Part shown: in pieces, positions 9,554-16,933 of the stretch
Numbering within the stretch: position 1 is the first letter of the stretch
Layout of the letters: each line of letters opens with the position of its first letter
Translations under genes and position numbers: made by a program
NCBI RefSeq assembly: GCF_002699855.1
Contig: NZ_LKBW01000201.1
Coordinates: 17,295-51,111 of the forward strand
Direction: 5' to 3'
DNA length: 33,817 nt
DNA from: Pseudomonas amygdali
GTDB lineage: Bacteria; Pseudomonadota; Gammaproteobacteria; Pseudomonadales; Pseudomonadaceae
The notes under the pieces: generated by a model
Seen by the model: only the letters and a program-made list of their open reading frames with translations
Databases searched by the model: none
What the model was told of the DNA's origin: nothing

Positions 9554-10726
9554 TTACAGACCCGCAGCCATTGCTTTATCGATCAGCCAGTTCACGGACG
9601 GGCCGCGATCGCTGGCCACTTCGACAGGGCGACCGGCAAGCGAGCTGCTCAGGCTTTCGTCAGGCTTGATCTGCACGCGGATGTCAGTGGACAGGTCGGC
9701 GTCGCTGAGGTTGGTGCTGCTGACGATCTGACCAGTGCGCAGTTTGTCTTCGCCAGCGATCTGGAAGCTGACACGTGTGCCTGGCTTGACGTCGTTGAAC
9801 TGGCGATAGGTGAAGCGAGCTTCAACAGTGACCGGCGCGTTGCGTGGCACCAGTTGGAAGATCACCTGACCCTTGGACGCGAACTGACCGTCGGCAACCA
9901 GTTGGCGAGCCACGACGCAATCGCACGGGCTAGTCATTGTGCCGCTCATCTGCTTGCCATACAGCTCTTCGATCTTGGCGGGCTGCAGGTCTTCACCGGT
10001 CAGGCTGCCTTTGAGCATTTCCAGCATGCTGGTGTTGAAGGTTGCCAGTGGCGCACCTTTGGCGGCTTCGCCATTCTGGGCGACCAGGCTTTGTACGGTA
10101 CCTTCACGTGGCATGGTCACGTCCATGCTTGGAATGGTGACCAGACCGGCCGATGCATGGCTGACGAAGTACAGGCCGTAGATTGTCTTGAAGATGAAGC
10201 CGAAAGCGGCCAGACCGACAATGAACACGCCCAGGCTGAAGGTCACGGCGCGCAGGCGACCCATGGCGCTCATGCCGCTGTCCTTGCCCTTGACCTTGCG
10301 TGCCTTGGTGAAGTTGTCGCGCTGCAGCGTGGCCAGCACTTCGCCCAGGGTGACGACTTCGCCGGACAGGTGCGAGGTGATCAGGTGGCGCAGGGTAGCG
10401 ATGTCCTGAGGTTCCAGATTCTGGAACTGGCAACCGATGCGGTTGCTGGCGTTGTCGATCGAGCGCACCTGCAGATCGACGTCCATGGCCAGGCCAAGGT
10501 TGTCGATGATGAATTGCAGACGTCCCTTGACGATCTGCCCTTCGCTGAATTTCTGCCCGGACGGAGCAACGAAGCTCAGGCCACCGGCTGACAGGTCTTC
10601 GATACGTACCAGTGGCGCGTTGGGCTGATCATTCAGCAGGCGCAGCTTGGCAGGGATCTTGATCCGCGCGTGTTGGCGCTGGGCTTCGGATTCATGTACG
10701 ACGTTCGCATTCACGGCTGTATTCAT
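9554..10726 (-). CDS. alg44: Alginate polymerase subunit and c-di-GMP receptor Alg44
   Basis: Alg44 carries an N-terminal cytoplasmic PilZ domain (about 16-120), one membrane helix (about 158-178) and a periplasmic part resembling membrane-fusion proteins. It activates Alg8 when c-di-GMP binds. The c-di-GMP motifs are intact at the positions known from P. aeruginosa: RQHAR gives Arg17 and Arg21, and DLSAGG gives Asp44 and Ser46. So post-translational c-di-GMP control of alginate synthesis is predicted to be functional. The gene is 40 nt after alg8 and 2 nt before algK. Confidence 0.96.
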   Translation of the reverse strand: MNTAVNANVVHESEAQRQHARIKIPAKLRLLNDQPNAPLVRIEDLSAGGLSFVAPSGQKFSEGQIVKGRLQFIIDNLGLAMDVDLQVRSIDNASNRIGCQFQNLEPQDIATLRHLITSHLSGEVVTLGEVLATLQRDNFTKARKVKGKDSGMSAMGRLRAVTFSLGVFIVGLAAFGFIFKTIYGLYFVSHASAGLVTIPSMDVTMPREGTVQSLVAQNGEAAKGAPLATFNTSMLEMLKGSLTGEDLQPAKIEELYGKQMSGTMTSPCDCVVARQLVADGQFASKGQVIFQLVPRNAPVTVEARFTYRQFNDVKPGTRVSFQIAGEDKLRTGQIVSSTNLSDADLSTDIRVQIKPDESLSSSLAGRPVEVASDRGPSVNWLIDKAMAAGL

Positions 10727-10766
10727 GGCTAATTTTCCTACTTAAGCGATTAATCCGTTGGCCCGG

Positions 10767-12248
10767 TCAAACCATCGTCAACAGCACAGCGACGAAGATG
10801 GTGCCAGCCGAGAAAGTCATGGTTCGGGACGACCACGTGTTGAACCAGCCTTGAAAGCTGGCCATGTCGCGGCTCAGTTTGGTGTCCTGGCGTGTCCAGG
10901 ACTGGCGGTCCAGCCGGAAGAAGACATAGATCTTCATCAGCGCGCCGACGATCTGGTTGTAATAGAGAATGATCGGGTAGGCAGGCCCGATTCTGTGTCC
11001 CGAAAGGGACAGCAGCAGGGTGAGGATCAGACGGGTCATGCCGATCCACAGCAGATACATCAACAGGAACGCGCCGCCATACTTGAAGCTGGCGATCAGG
11101 GCGACGGTCAGACCGAGGATGGAGGTCCACATCGACACCCGCTGGTCGAACAGTACGATGCTGGTGAAAATCTCCAGGCGACGTACGCCCAGACCCAGTG
11201 CACGCGAGTTCTGACGAAGGTTGTTGCCGTACCAGCGATACATCAGCTTGCGGCTGGCCTTCAGGAAGCTCTTTTCGGGCGGGTGTTCCACGGTGTTGAT
11301 CGCTGCGTCCGGCACGTAGAACGTGTCGTACCCCAGGCGCATCAGGCTGAACCAGCTGGACTTGTCGTCGCCGGTCAGGAAGCGGAAGGTGCCCAGACGC
11401 CAGTGATTGAGCGAGTCGCTTTCCACGTCGGCAATGAACTCGGGGTCGGTTACCACGGTTGCGCGGAACACCGACATGCGACCGGTCATGGTCAATACGC
11501 GTTTGGACAGGGCCATCGAGCACATGTTGATGTGACGCTGAGCGAAACGCAGCTTGTGCCACTCGCTCATGATGTAGCCGCCACGTACTTCGCAGAACTC
11601 GTTGGTGGTCAGGCCGCCGACATTGTCGAACAGCTGGAACCACGGCACGGTCTTGGCGACCACACCTTCGTTGAGCACGGTGTCGCCGTCGATCACTGCA
11701 ACCACGGCACGGCTGTCAGGCAAGTGACGCGAGATGGCGCGGAAGCCATAGGCCAGACCATCGCGCTTGCCTGTGCCCGGAATGCGTACGAAGTCCAGCT
11801 TGACGCGCTCCGGCGGGTTGAACTTCGCCCACATGCTCTTGACCAGCAGCTCATCGGACATTTCCACCAGCGAGCAGACGATAGTCGTCGGCAGGCCGCA
11901 GTCGATGGCTTCGCGGATAACCGAGTTGTAGACCTGTGCGGTGGTCAGCGCGTCGATGCGGAAACTGGTGACCATCAGAAACACATGGGACGGGTCTGCT
12001 GCACTGCCCAGCTTGCGAACCTTGCGGCGCAAGTGCGGGTAGACGATGTACAGGAAAATCATCCCGCGTACGAAGTGCGTGATTCCCATCGAGTAGCGCC
12101 AGATACCAACGGCGCCAATCAGGAATATAAAGTTCTTCGACTGTGAGTCGAAGATACTGGTAGGCAATGCCGCGGCAAGGCCCATGAGTAAACTTAAATA
12201 GAACAGCCAACCTGCGGCCTGTAACAGGCCGTGCTTGAGCCTCTGCAT
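10767..12248 (-). CDS. alg8: Alginate polymerase Alg8 (GT2)
   Basis: Alg8 is the inner-membrane family 2 glycosyltransferase that polymerises mannuronate from GDP-mannuronate. In 493 residues there are two N-terminal membrane segments (about 8-28 and 40-70), a cytoplasmic catalytic domain with IDGD (Asp187 and Asp189) and TGDDK (Asp294, Asp295, Lys296), and C-terminal membrane helices. The aspartates are one position lower than the P. aeruginosa numbers. No typical QxxRW motif is present, as expected for Alg8. The start at 12248 has an AGGGAT site and lies just below the 82-bp repeat element that separates it from algD. Confidence 0.96.
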   Translation of the reverse strand: MQRLKHGLLQAAGWLFYLSLLMGLAAALPTSIFDSQSKNFIFLIGAVGIWRYSMGITHFVRGMIFLYIVYPHLRRKVRKLGSAADPSHVFLMVTSFRIDALTTAQVYNSVIREAIDCGLPTTIVCSLVEMSDELLVKSMWAKFNPPERVKLDFVRIPGTGKRDGLAYGFRAISRHLPDSRAVVAVIDGDTVLNEGVVAKTVPWFQLFDNVGGLTTNEFCEVRGGYIMSEWHKLRFAQRHINMCSMALSKRVLTMTGRMSVFRATVVTDPEFIADVESDSLNHWRLGTFRFLTGDDKSSWFSLMRLGYDTFYVPDAAINTVEHPPEKSFLKASRKLMYRWYGNNLRQNSRALGLGVRRLEIFTSIVLFDQRVSMWTSILGLTVALIASFKYGGAFLLMYLLWIGMTRLILTLLLSLSGHRIGPAYPIILYYNQIVGALMKIYVFFRLDRQSWTRQDTKLSRDMASFQGWFNTWSSRTMTFSAGTIFVAVLLTMV

Positions 12249-12264
12249 AATCGTATCCCTAAGT

Positions 12265-12346
12265 CAGTTGCGAGCCTCAAGCCCCAGGCTGCAAGCACAT
12301 TGCTTGAGCCTGTGGCCTGGAGCCTGGCGCTTGTGGCTTGCGGCTG
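12265..12346. repeat. Heptad inverted-repeat element between algD and alg8
   Basis: Almost the whole 100-nt algD-alg8 gap has a 7-nt period. The right half reads GCCTGTG, GCCTGGA, GCCTGGC, GCTTGTG, GCTTGCG, GCTG (12308-12346). The two outer 32-nt arms (12265-12296 and 12315-12346) are complementary at 25 of 32 positions. At the centre CAGGCT(G)CAAGC and GCTTGAGCCTG (12285-12312) can form an 11-bp stem with one bulged G. The same design appears at 18336-18658. It would be transcribed as a strong hairpin within the alginate operon mRNA. No T-run follows, so I do not call it a terminator. Confidence 0.75.
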
Positions 12347-12348
12347 AT

Positions 12349-13665
12349 TTACCAGCAGATACCTTCGGCGCGACCGTCTTCGCTGGTGGCGTTGGTCATG
12401 AAACCCACCAGATCGATGACGCGCTTGCCTTCGGGAGTCTTGTTGGCGAGGGCGCGGAAACGCTCATCGCGGTTGCCAAGGATGATCACGTCAGAGTCGT
12501 TGATGACCTGATCGAAGTCCGAATTCAGCAGCGACGATACGTGCGGAATCTTGGATTCGATGTAGTCCTTGTTGGCACCGTGAACGCGTGCATATTCGAC
12601 GTTGCTGTCGAAGATGCTCAGGTCGAAGCCCTTACCGATCAGCATTTCGGCCAGTTCTACCAGCGGGCTTTCGCGCAGGTCGTCAGTACCTGCCTTGAAG
12701 CTCAGGCCCAACAGTGCAACCTTGCGGGTGTCGTAGCTGGCAACCATGTCGAAAGCGTTCTGCACTTGCGAGGTGTTGCTGCGCATCAGCGAGTTGAGCA
12801 ACGGCGCTTCGACATCCAGGCTGCTGGCGCGGTAGGTCAGGGCGCGAACGTCTTTTGGCAGGCAGGAGCCGCCGAATGCGAAGCCTGGGCGCATGTAGTA
12901 CTGGGACAGGTTCAGCGCCTTGTCCTGGCAGACCACGTCCATCACTTCACGACCATCGACGCCGACGGCCTTGGCAATATTGCCGATTTCGTTGGCGAAA
13001 GTAACCTTGGTGGCGTGCCACACGTTGCAGGTGTACTTGATCATTTCGGCAACGGCGATGTCCTTACGGATGATCGGTGCGTCGAGTTCTTCGTACAGCG
13101 ATTGCAGTACGTCGCCCGAGGCTTTATCGAACTCGCCGATCACGGTCATTGGCGGCAGATCGTAGTCCTTGATTGCGGTACTTTCACGCAGGAACTCAGG
13201 GTTTACGGCGACACCGAAATCAACACCGGCCTTTTTGCCGGAGCAGTCTTCCAGAATCGGGATGACCACGTTGGCAACCGTGCCTGGCAACACAGTACTG
13301 CGAACAACGATCGTGTGGCGGGTGGCTTTGTCACGCAGGACATAGCCGATTTCGCGGCATACCGACTCGATGTAATCGAGTTCCAGATCGCCGTTCTTCT
13401 TGCTCGGCGTACCGACACAGATCATCGACAGGTCAGTGGCGCGAATGGCTTCGGCGAAGTCGGTAGTGCCGCGCAGTTTTCCGGTACTGATACCTTTCTG
13501 CAGCAGCTCTTCCAGACCCGGTTCAACGATAGGTGATTTGCCGTTGTTGATCAGATCGATCTTGGTGCTGGAAATATCCACACCAACTACATCGTGACCG
13601 CGGGCAGACAGGCAACCGGCACAGACTGCACCGACATAACCCAAACCAAATATGCTGATACGCAT
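12349..13665 (-). CDS. algD: GDP-mannose 6-dehydrogenase AlgD
   Basis: AlgD oxidises GDP-mannose to GDP-mannuronate with two NAD+, the committed step of alginate synthesis in the cytoplasm. The 438 residues contain the N-terminal Rossmann motif GLGYVGAVCAG (about 7-17), the UDP/GDP-sugar dehydrogenase signature GGSCLPKDV with the catalytic Cys268, and Cys213, both at the P. aeruginosa positions. The start at 13665 has GAGGAG at ideal spacing. It is the first gene of the operon and is preceded by the long regulatory region to 14477. Confidence 0.98.
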   Translation of the reverse strand: MRISIFGLGYVGAVCAGCLSARGHDVVGVDISSTKIDLINNGKSPIVEPGLEELLQKGISTGKLRGTTDFAEAIRATDLSMICVGTPSKKNGDLELDYIESVCREIGYVLRDKATRHTIVVRSTVLPGTVANVVIPILEDCSGKKAGVDFGVAVNPEFLRESTAIKDYDLPPMTVIGEFDKASGDVLQSLYEELDAPIIRKDIAVAEMIKYTCNVWHATKVTFANEIGNIAKAVGVDGREVMDVVCQDKALNLSQYYMRPGFAFGGSCLPKDVRALTYRASSLDVEAPLLNSLMRSNTSQVQNAFDMVASYDTRKVALLGLSFKAGTDDLRESPLVELAEMLIGKGFDLSIFDSNVEYARVHGANKDYIESKIPHVSSLLNSDFDQVINDSDVIILGNRDERFRALANKTPEGKRVIDLVGFMTNATSEDGRAEGICW

Positions 13666-14135
13666 CGTATTCTCCTCGATTTTTCACGCCATAAATTGGC
13701 TGGATATTAATTTTGGCCAGCAGATGTCACGCGCCATCCTTTACGGCTAACAACGCCGTGGAACTAACGCAGGCATATTTAATGAGTGAGTGCCCAAATA
13801 GGTGAGGCGAACTCAAATGACACTAAGTACAAGCGGCAAGTGACCTGTCCGGTGGGCAGGGCCCTGCTCTCCTTGGATGCAGTAAACCACTCCTGTTTGA
13901 CGATTGACGGCGGACCTCGTTCGGAAAGCCTCTGACTAGAGCCTTGGCTGACCTTGTCGAATCCTGCGCATCACACCTGTTGGGCGCTTCGCCTGTCTAC
14001 AACATCAACTAGTGATGTGAGTTTAGTTCTGGTACCTGACGCCAGCGTTACATGAACCTGGCTTCCCTGTCGGTAACTTCCCATTTTTCCAGTCGACCTG
14101 TAAGTGATCTCTTACACGTCAGCCCAGAATTGTTA
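13666..14135 (-). other. Predicted long untranslated leader of the alginate operon
   Basis: If the promoter at 14143-14170 is right, transcription starts near 14135 and leaves about 470 nt before the algD ATG. No credible gene is present in either strand. Visible structures include an inverted repeat ACATCA-N5-TGATGT (14002-14018) and the palindrome at 14099-14116. The P. aeruginosa algD leader is also several hundred nt long, so a long leader is expected. Its exact end is inferred. Confidence 0.5.
14099..14116. promoter_or_regulatory. 18-bp near-perfect palindrome just downstream of the algD start site
   Basis: TGTAAGTGATCTCTTACA pairs with itself at 8 of 9 positions. It is centred about 28 nt after the predicted algD transcription start. 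It could be an operator or a 5'-end hairpin of the mRNA. Its TGTAA...TTACA half-sites recur in the inverted repeat at 14439-14466. Confidence 0.45.
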
Positions 14136-14142
14136 CGGGATG

Positions 14143-14170
14143 TAGGAGCGTAGGAATTCGCATTTAGTTC
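14143..14170 (-). promoter_or_regulatory. Candidate AlgU (sigma-22) promoter of the alginate operon
   Basis: On the minus strand GAACTA (14170-14165) is followed after 17 nt by TCCTA (14147-14143). The known P. aeruginosa algD promoter is GAACTT, 17 nt, TCCTA, so only one base of the two boxes differs. This predicts control by the envelope-stress sigma factor AlgU, as known for alginate in Pseudomonas. A weaker GAACTA at 14029-14024 has no acceptable -10 box. Confidence 0.72.
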
Positions 14171-14320
14171 CGGGCCACTCGTCCTGATTTGCGGATTTTG
14201 CTGTATCCAGTTTGTGACAGGGGCAGTATCGCGGTGATGGCGTTTTTCTTAAAAGCCTTATTGCGCGGGGATTTCAGCGGGGTAGATATGAAAGTGCTAC
14301 TACTGCAAAAAGTCAAAAAG

Positions 14321-14348
14321 CCACTACGTAAAAAAGTGGATTTTTTTT
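14321..14348. terminator. Weak bidirectional terminator-like hairpin, A/T-tract region
   Basis: CCACT (14321-14325) and AGTGG (14335-14339) form a 5-bp stem. It is followed by eight T on the plus strand and, on the minus strand, by a shorter T-run (14316-14320). Phased A and T tracts surround it (14306-14358), so intrinsic bending is an alternative role. It lies about 130 nt beyond the yaaA stop and upstream of the algD promoter. Confidence 0.35.
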
Positions 14349-14438
14349 GATGAAAAAATCAGGCGAGATTGCGTCGTCGAAAAGTTGACGTTTATCTGGC
14401 GTCACGATGTTGGCATTTGCTGTTGGATCGTAGGACAG

Positions 14439-14466
14439 GTCGTGTAACAGCGATGCGTTACACGAC
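14439..14466. repeat. Perfect 10-bp inverted repeat between yaaA and the algD promoter
   Basis: GTCGTGTAAC (14439-14448) and GTTACACGAC (14457-14466) are perfect complements around 8 nt. It begins 12 nt beyond the yaaA stop. There is no T-run on the minus strand, so it is either a Rho-dependent or mRNA-end structure for yaaA, or a far-upstream operator of algD (about 317 nt before the predicted start). Confidence 0.55.
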
Positions 14467-14477
14467 GGTTACAGTGT

Positions 14478-15257
14478 CTAGTCTTCTACGACGTTGCGCA
14501 AAAACACCAACTTGTCGCGCGTCGATTGCTCACGGTTATAACGATAGCCCTGAACATCGAACGCCTGTAACGCTTCGGGGCTGTTGATACGTTCCTCAAT
14601 GACGAAACGGCTCATCATGCCGCGCGCTTTCTTGGCATAGAAGCTGATGATCTTGTACTGACCGTTCTTGAAGTCCTTGAACTCGGTGTCAATGATCCGG
14701 GCTTTGAGCGCTGAACGTTTGACCGCAGAAAAGTACTCGGTAGACGCAAGATTGAGCAGCAGGTCGTCGCCCTGGGCTGCCAGCGCTTCATTCAACCATT
14801 CGCTGATCTGCGTGCCCCAGAACGCGTAGAGATCCTTGCCGCGAGCGTTTGCCAGTCGCGTCCCCATTTCCAGGCGATAGGGCTGCATCAGGTCCAGCGG
14901 GCGCAGCAGCCCATAAAGGCCGGACAGCATGCGCAGGTGATCCTGTGCATAGTCGAGCTGCGCGTCGCTTAGTGTTTCGGCTTGCAGGCCGGTATACACA
15001 TCGCCCTTGAAGGCCAGCAGCGCCTGCTTGGCATTGTCGAGCGTGAAGGCCGGGTTCCAGCTTCCGAAGCGTGCCGCGTTCAGCCCGGCAAGCTTGTCGG
15101 ACAGGTGCATCAGTTCGCTGATCTGCGCTGGCGTCAGTTCACGCAGTTGGGTGATCAACTCCTGAGAGTGATCCAGATACTGCGGCTGAGTGAAGCGTCC
15201 GGTAGTGGGCGGGGTCTCGAAATCGAGGGTTTTTGCCGGGGAAATCACCATCAGCAT
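14478..15257 (-). CDS. yaaA: Peroxide stress protein YaaA (DUF328/UPF0246)
   Basis: YaaA is a cytoplasmic DNA-binding protein that limits oxidative damage from free iron in E. coli. The 259 residues start with the family hallmark [10 protein letters not shown] and contain [14 protein letters not shown] (about 109-122) and [11 protein letters not shown], all typical of the family at full length. The start at 15257 is chosen because AAAGGAGA lies 9 nt upstream. An in-frame ATG two codons later is the alternative. It is transcribed toward algD and stops 307 nt before the algD promoter. Confidence 0.92.
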   Translation of the reverse strand: MLMVISPAKTLDFETPPTTGRFTQPQYLDHSQELITQLRELTPAQISELMHLSDKLAGLNAARFGSWNPAFTLDNAKQALLAFKGDVYTGLQAETLSDAQLDYAQDHLRMLSGLYGLLRPLDLMQPYRLEMGTRLANARGKDLYAFWGTQISEWLNEALAAQGDDLLLNLASTEYFSAVKRSALKARIIDTEFKDFKNGQYKIISFYAKKARGMMSRFVIEERINSPEALQAFDVQGYRYNREQSTRDKLVFLRNVVED

Positions 15258-15460
15258 GAAGTCGTCTCCTTTGATCGTCCGGGGATTCTAGGGGCTGATG
15301 GCCCACGACTCCAGCTATGGTGGCGATAGAGTCAGGCCGTGTGTGCCAAGTCAGCATGCCATGCGGCTTTGTATGCGCTCCGACATAAGAAGCCAGGCTC
15401 ATATCAGCTATAGTGGCGCGCTGGTCATGATGTTAATGGTTGATCGAGAGGGCATCGGGT

Positions 15461-16639
15461 TTGCGTATTGTTTTAGCAGTGTGTGCAGGTCTGTTCTGGC
15501 TCCAGGCGCAGGCGGCAGTGCCGGTCACTGCCACCATAGACCGCATTGTGTGGCCCGAGCGCCTTGAAACGCCGGGGTTGTTCGACGTCGCGTCGCGCGC
15601 GGAAATCCTCGCCTTTGCCCACGAACTGTACCTCAGCGAGAAGCTGGACGAGGAAGGGCTCAAGCAGCGCCTCGGCCTGCGCTTCGTCAACGTGCCTTCG
15701 TTGAACGTGGTCCGCCATCGTCTGTGGCTGCGCTTGCTGGAAAACTATCAGAATGCTCAAAAGAGCTGCGAGCAGGATGCCAACTTCTGCGTGCTGGTCG
15801 AGGACATGGACCAGTTACGTCAGCGCGCTGAAGAGTTTCAGGTGTCGAACGACTCGTTCTACGCCAACTGGGCCAGACCCGGCGCCGTGTTCCATCAGCG
15901 TTATTTGAACGAGCTGCTATTCATGGCTGCCTTGTTCCCGCAGACCAGCAGCGAGATCGAGCGCTACAACTCTGATGAGATGAGTGGCGACGAGATGCCG
16001 GACCGCACCTTCATGCTCAATTTCGAAAGCGGCCCGAGCCCGGTCGATGGCGGAACCGACTGGTTGGCCGACTTCATGCGTCAGCAGAAGATGACCGCCA
16101 CCTTCTTTGTGCTGGGCAAAAGCCTCCAGGAACGCCTCGACAACACATCGACCACAAGCTTGCAGGCGCTGTATCGCCAGCAGTGCGTGGGCATTCAAGG
16201 GTGGGAGTATCGTTCGCATAGCCAGTGGCTGGACTGGCAGGGTTCAGTGCAACGCAGTGCGGCACTGGTTCAGCGTGTGCTGCCGGATAATTTCGTGCCG
16301 CTGTTTCGCCCGCCTTACGGCCATCGGCGGGCCGACAGCGGCGACTTCTTCCGCGCCGAGCATTTACGCGTGTCATTGTGGAACATCGATGCCGAGGACA
16401 ATACCGGGCGGCTTTCGGCAGAGCAGGTTGGCGACCGCGTACTAACCCTCATGCTGCTCTGGCGCAAGGGCACGGTGGTCTTCCACGACGTGGCCAACAA
16501 GGCGCAGTCTGCACTGCCATTGCTGCTGGCCAACACCGCGCAAAGCGATTTGATCTGGGACGATTGCCGGAATATCTCTGAAAGCCCCGTAGAACAAGGG
16601 CCGCAGAGCAGTGAAGAGGCTGCGCCCGAGGGGGAATGA
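15461..16639 (+). CDS. Secreted NodB-like polysaccharide deacetylase homologue with degenerate active site
   Basis: The protein (392 residues from a TTG start with GAGAGG upstream) has a signal peptide ending LQAQA, an N-terminal helical part (about 20-175) and a NodB-fold domain (about 180-370). Of the carbohydrate esterase 4 motifs, motif 3 (RPPYG, 283-287) and the last motif (FHD, 341-343) are present. The metal/base motif normally TFDDGP is NFESGP (187-192), and the HxxxH metal motif is HSQWL (253-257), so both motif-1 aspartates and one metal histidine are replaced. Deacetylation by the usual mechanism is doubtful. A glycan-binding or regulatory role is possible. A TTG at 15440 is an alternative start but lacks a ribosome site. 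It is divergent from yaaA. Confidence 0.75.
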   Translation: MRIVLAVCAGLFWLQAQAAVPVTATIDRIVWPERLETPGLFDVASRAEILAFAHELYLSEKLDEEGLKQRLGLRFVNVPSLNVVRHRLWLRLLENYQNAQKSCEQDANFCVLVEDMDQLRQRAEEFQVSNDSFYANWARPGAVFHQRYLNELLFMAALFPQTSSEIERYNSDEMSGDEMPDRTFMLNFESGPSPVDGGTDWLADFMRQQKMTATFFVLGKSLQERLDNTSTTSLQALYRQQCVGIQGWEYRSHSQWLDWQGSVQRSAALVQRVLPDNFVPLFRPPYGHRRADSGDFFRAEHLRVSLWNIDAEDNTGRLSAEQVGDRVLTLMLLWRKGTVVFHDVANKAQSALPLLLANTAQSDLIWDDCRNISESPVEQGPQSSEEAAPEGE

Positions 16640-16766
16640 AGGCAGATTCGGCGTGGGCGGACTTCCGACTTTAAACGTGCTGTGTACGTCCGCCAAGCTC
16701 TATTCGTCAGGCTGTGAAATAAACTTCAAAAAACTGTCAAAGAGCTTTTTTCTGTCATCCCTTTTG

Positions 16767-16783
16767 CTGTATTACGAATACAG
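16767..16783. promoter_or_regulatory. 17-bp perfect palindrome upstream of the phoH-like gene
   Basis: CTGTATT-ACG-AATACAG has perfect 7-bp arms and a 3-nt centre, 150 nt before the PIN-PhoH start. It resembles a LexA box (CTGT-N8-ACAG) but has N9, so I do not call it one. The rest of the 294-nt gap (16640-16933) holds only a 7-bp inverted repeat GGCGGAC/GTCCGCC (16656-16694) with a 25-nt loop, and no gene. Confidence 0.4.
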
Positions 16784-16933
16784 ACCGCCGAAACCTGCAA
16801 CACAGGTGGCGTCTTCCAAGACCCACCTTGAGCGAAATTTCTCCCCTGCCTGAAGGGAAGAATCCGGCGGCCTTTTCGTGGCGCAGTACTGTCGTGGTTC
16901 TGCGTCGCCCGGCTTCTAAAAAGGTGAGCGAGT

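Noticed and set aside
14024..14029. Second AlgU -35 box for algD (GAACTA at 14029-14024)
   Set aside because: No TCNNA-like -10 lies 16-17 nt downstream. The pair at 14143-14170 is much better.
16767..16783. LexA box upstream of the phoH-like gene
   Set aside because: The palindrome has CTGT-N9-ACAG, one base longer than the LexA consensus with N8, and the neighbouring genes are not SOS genes.
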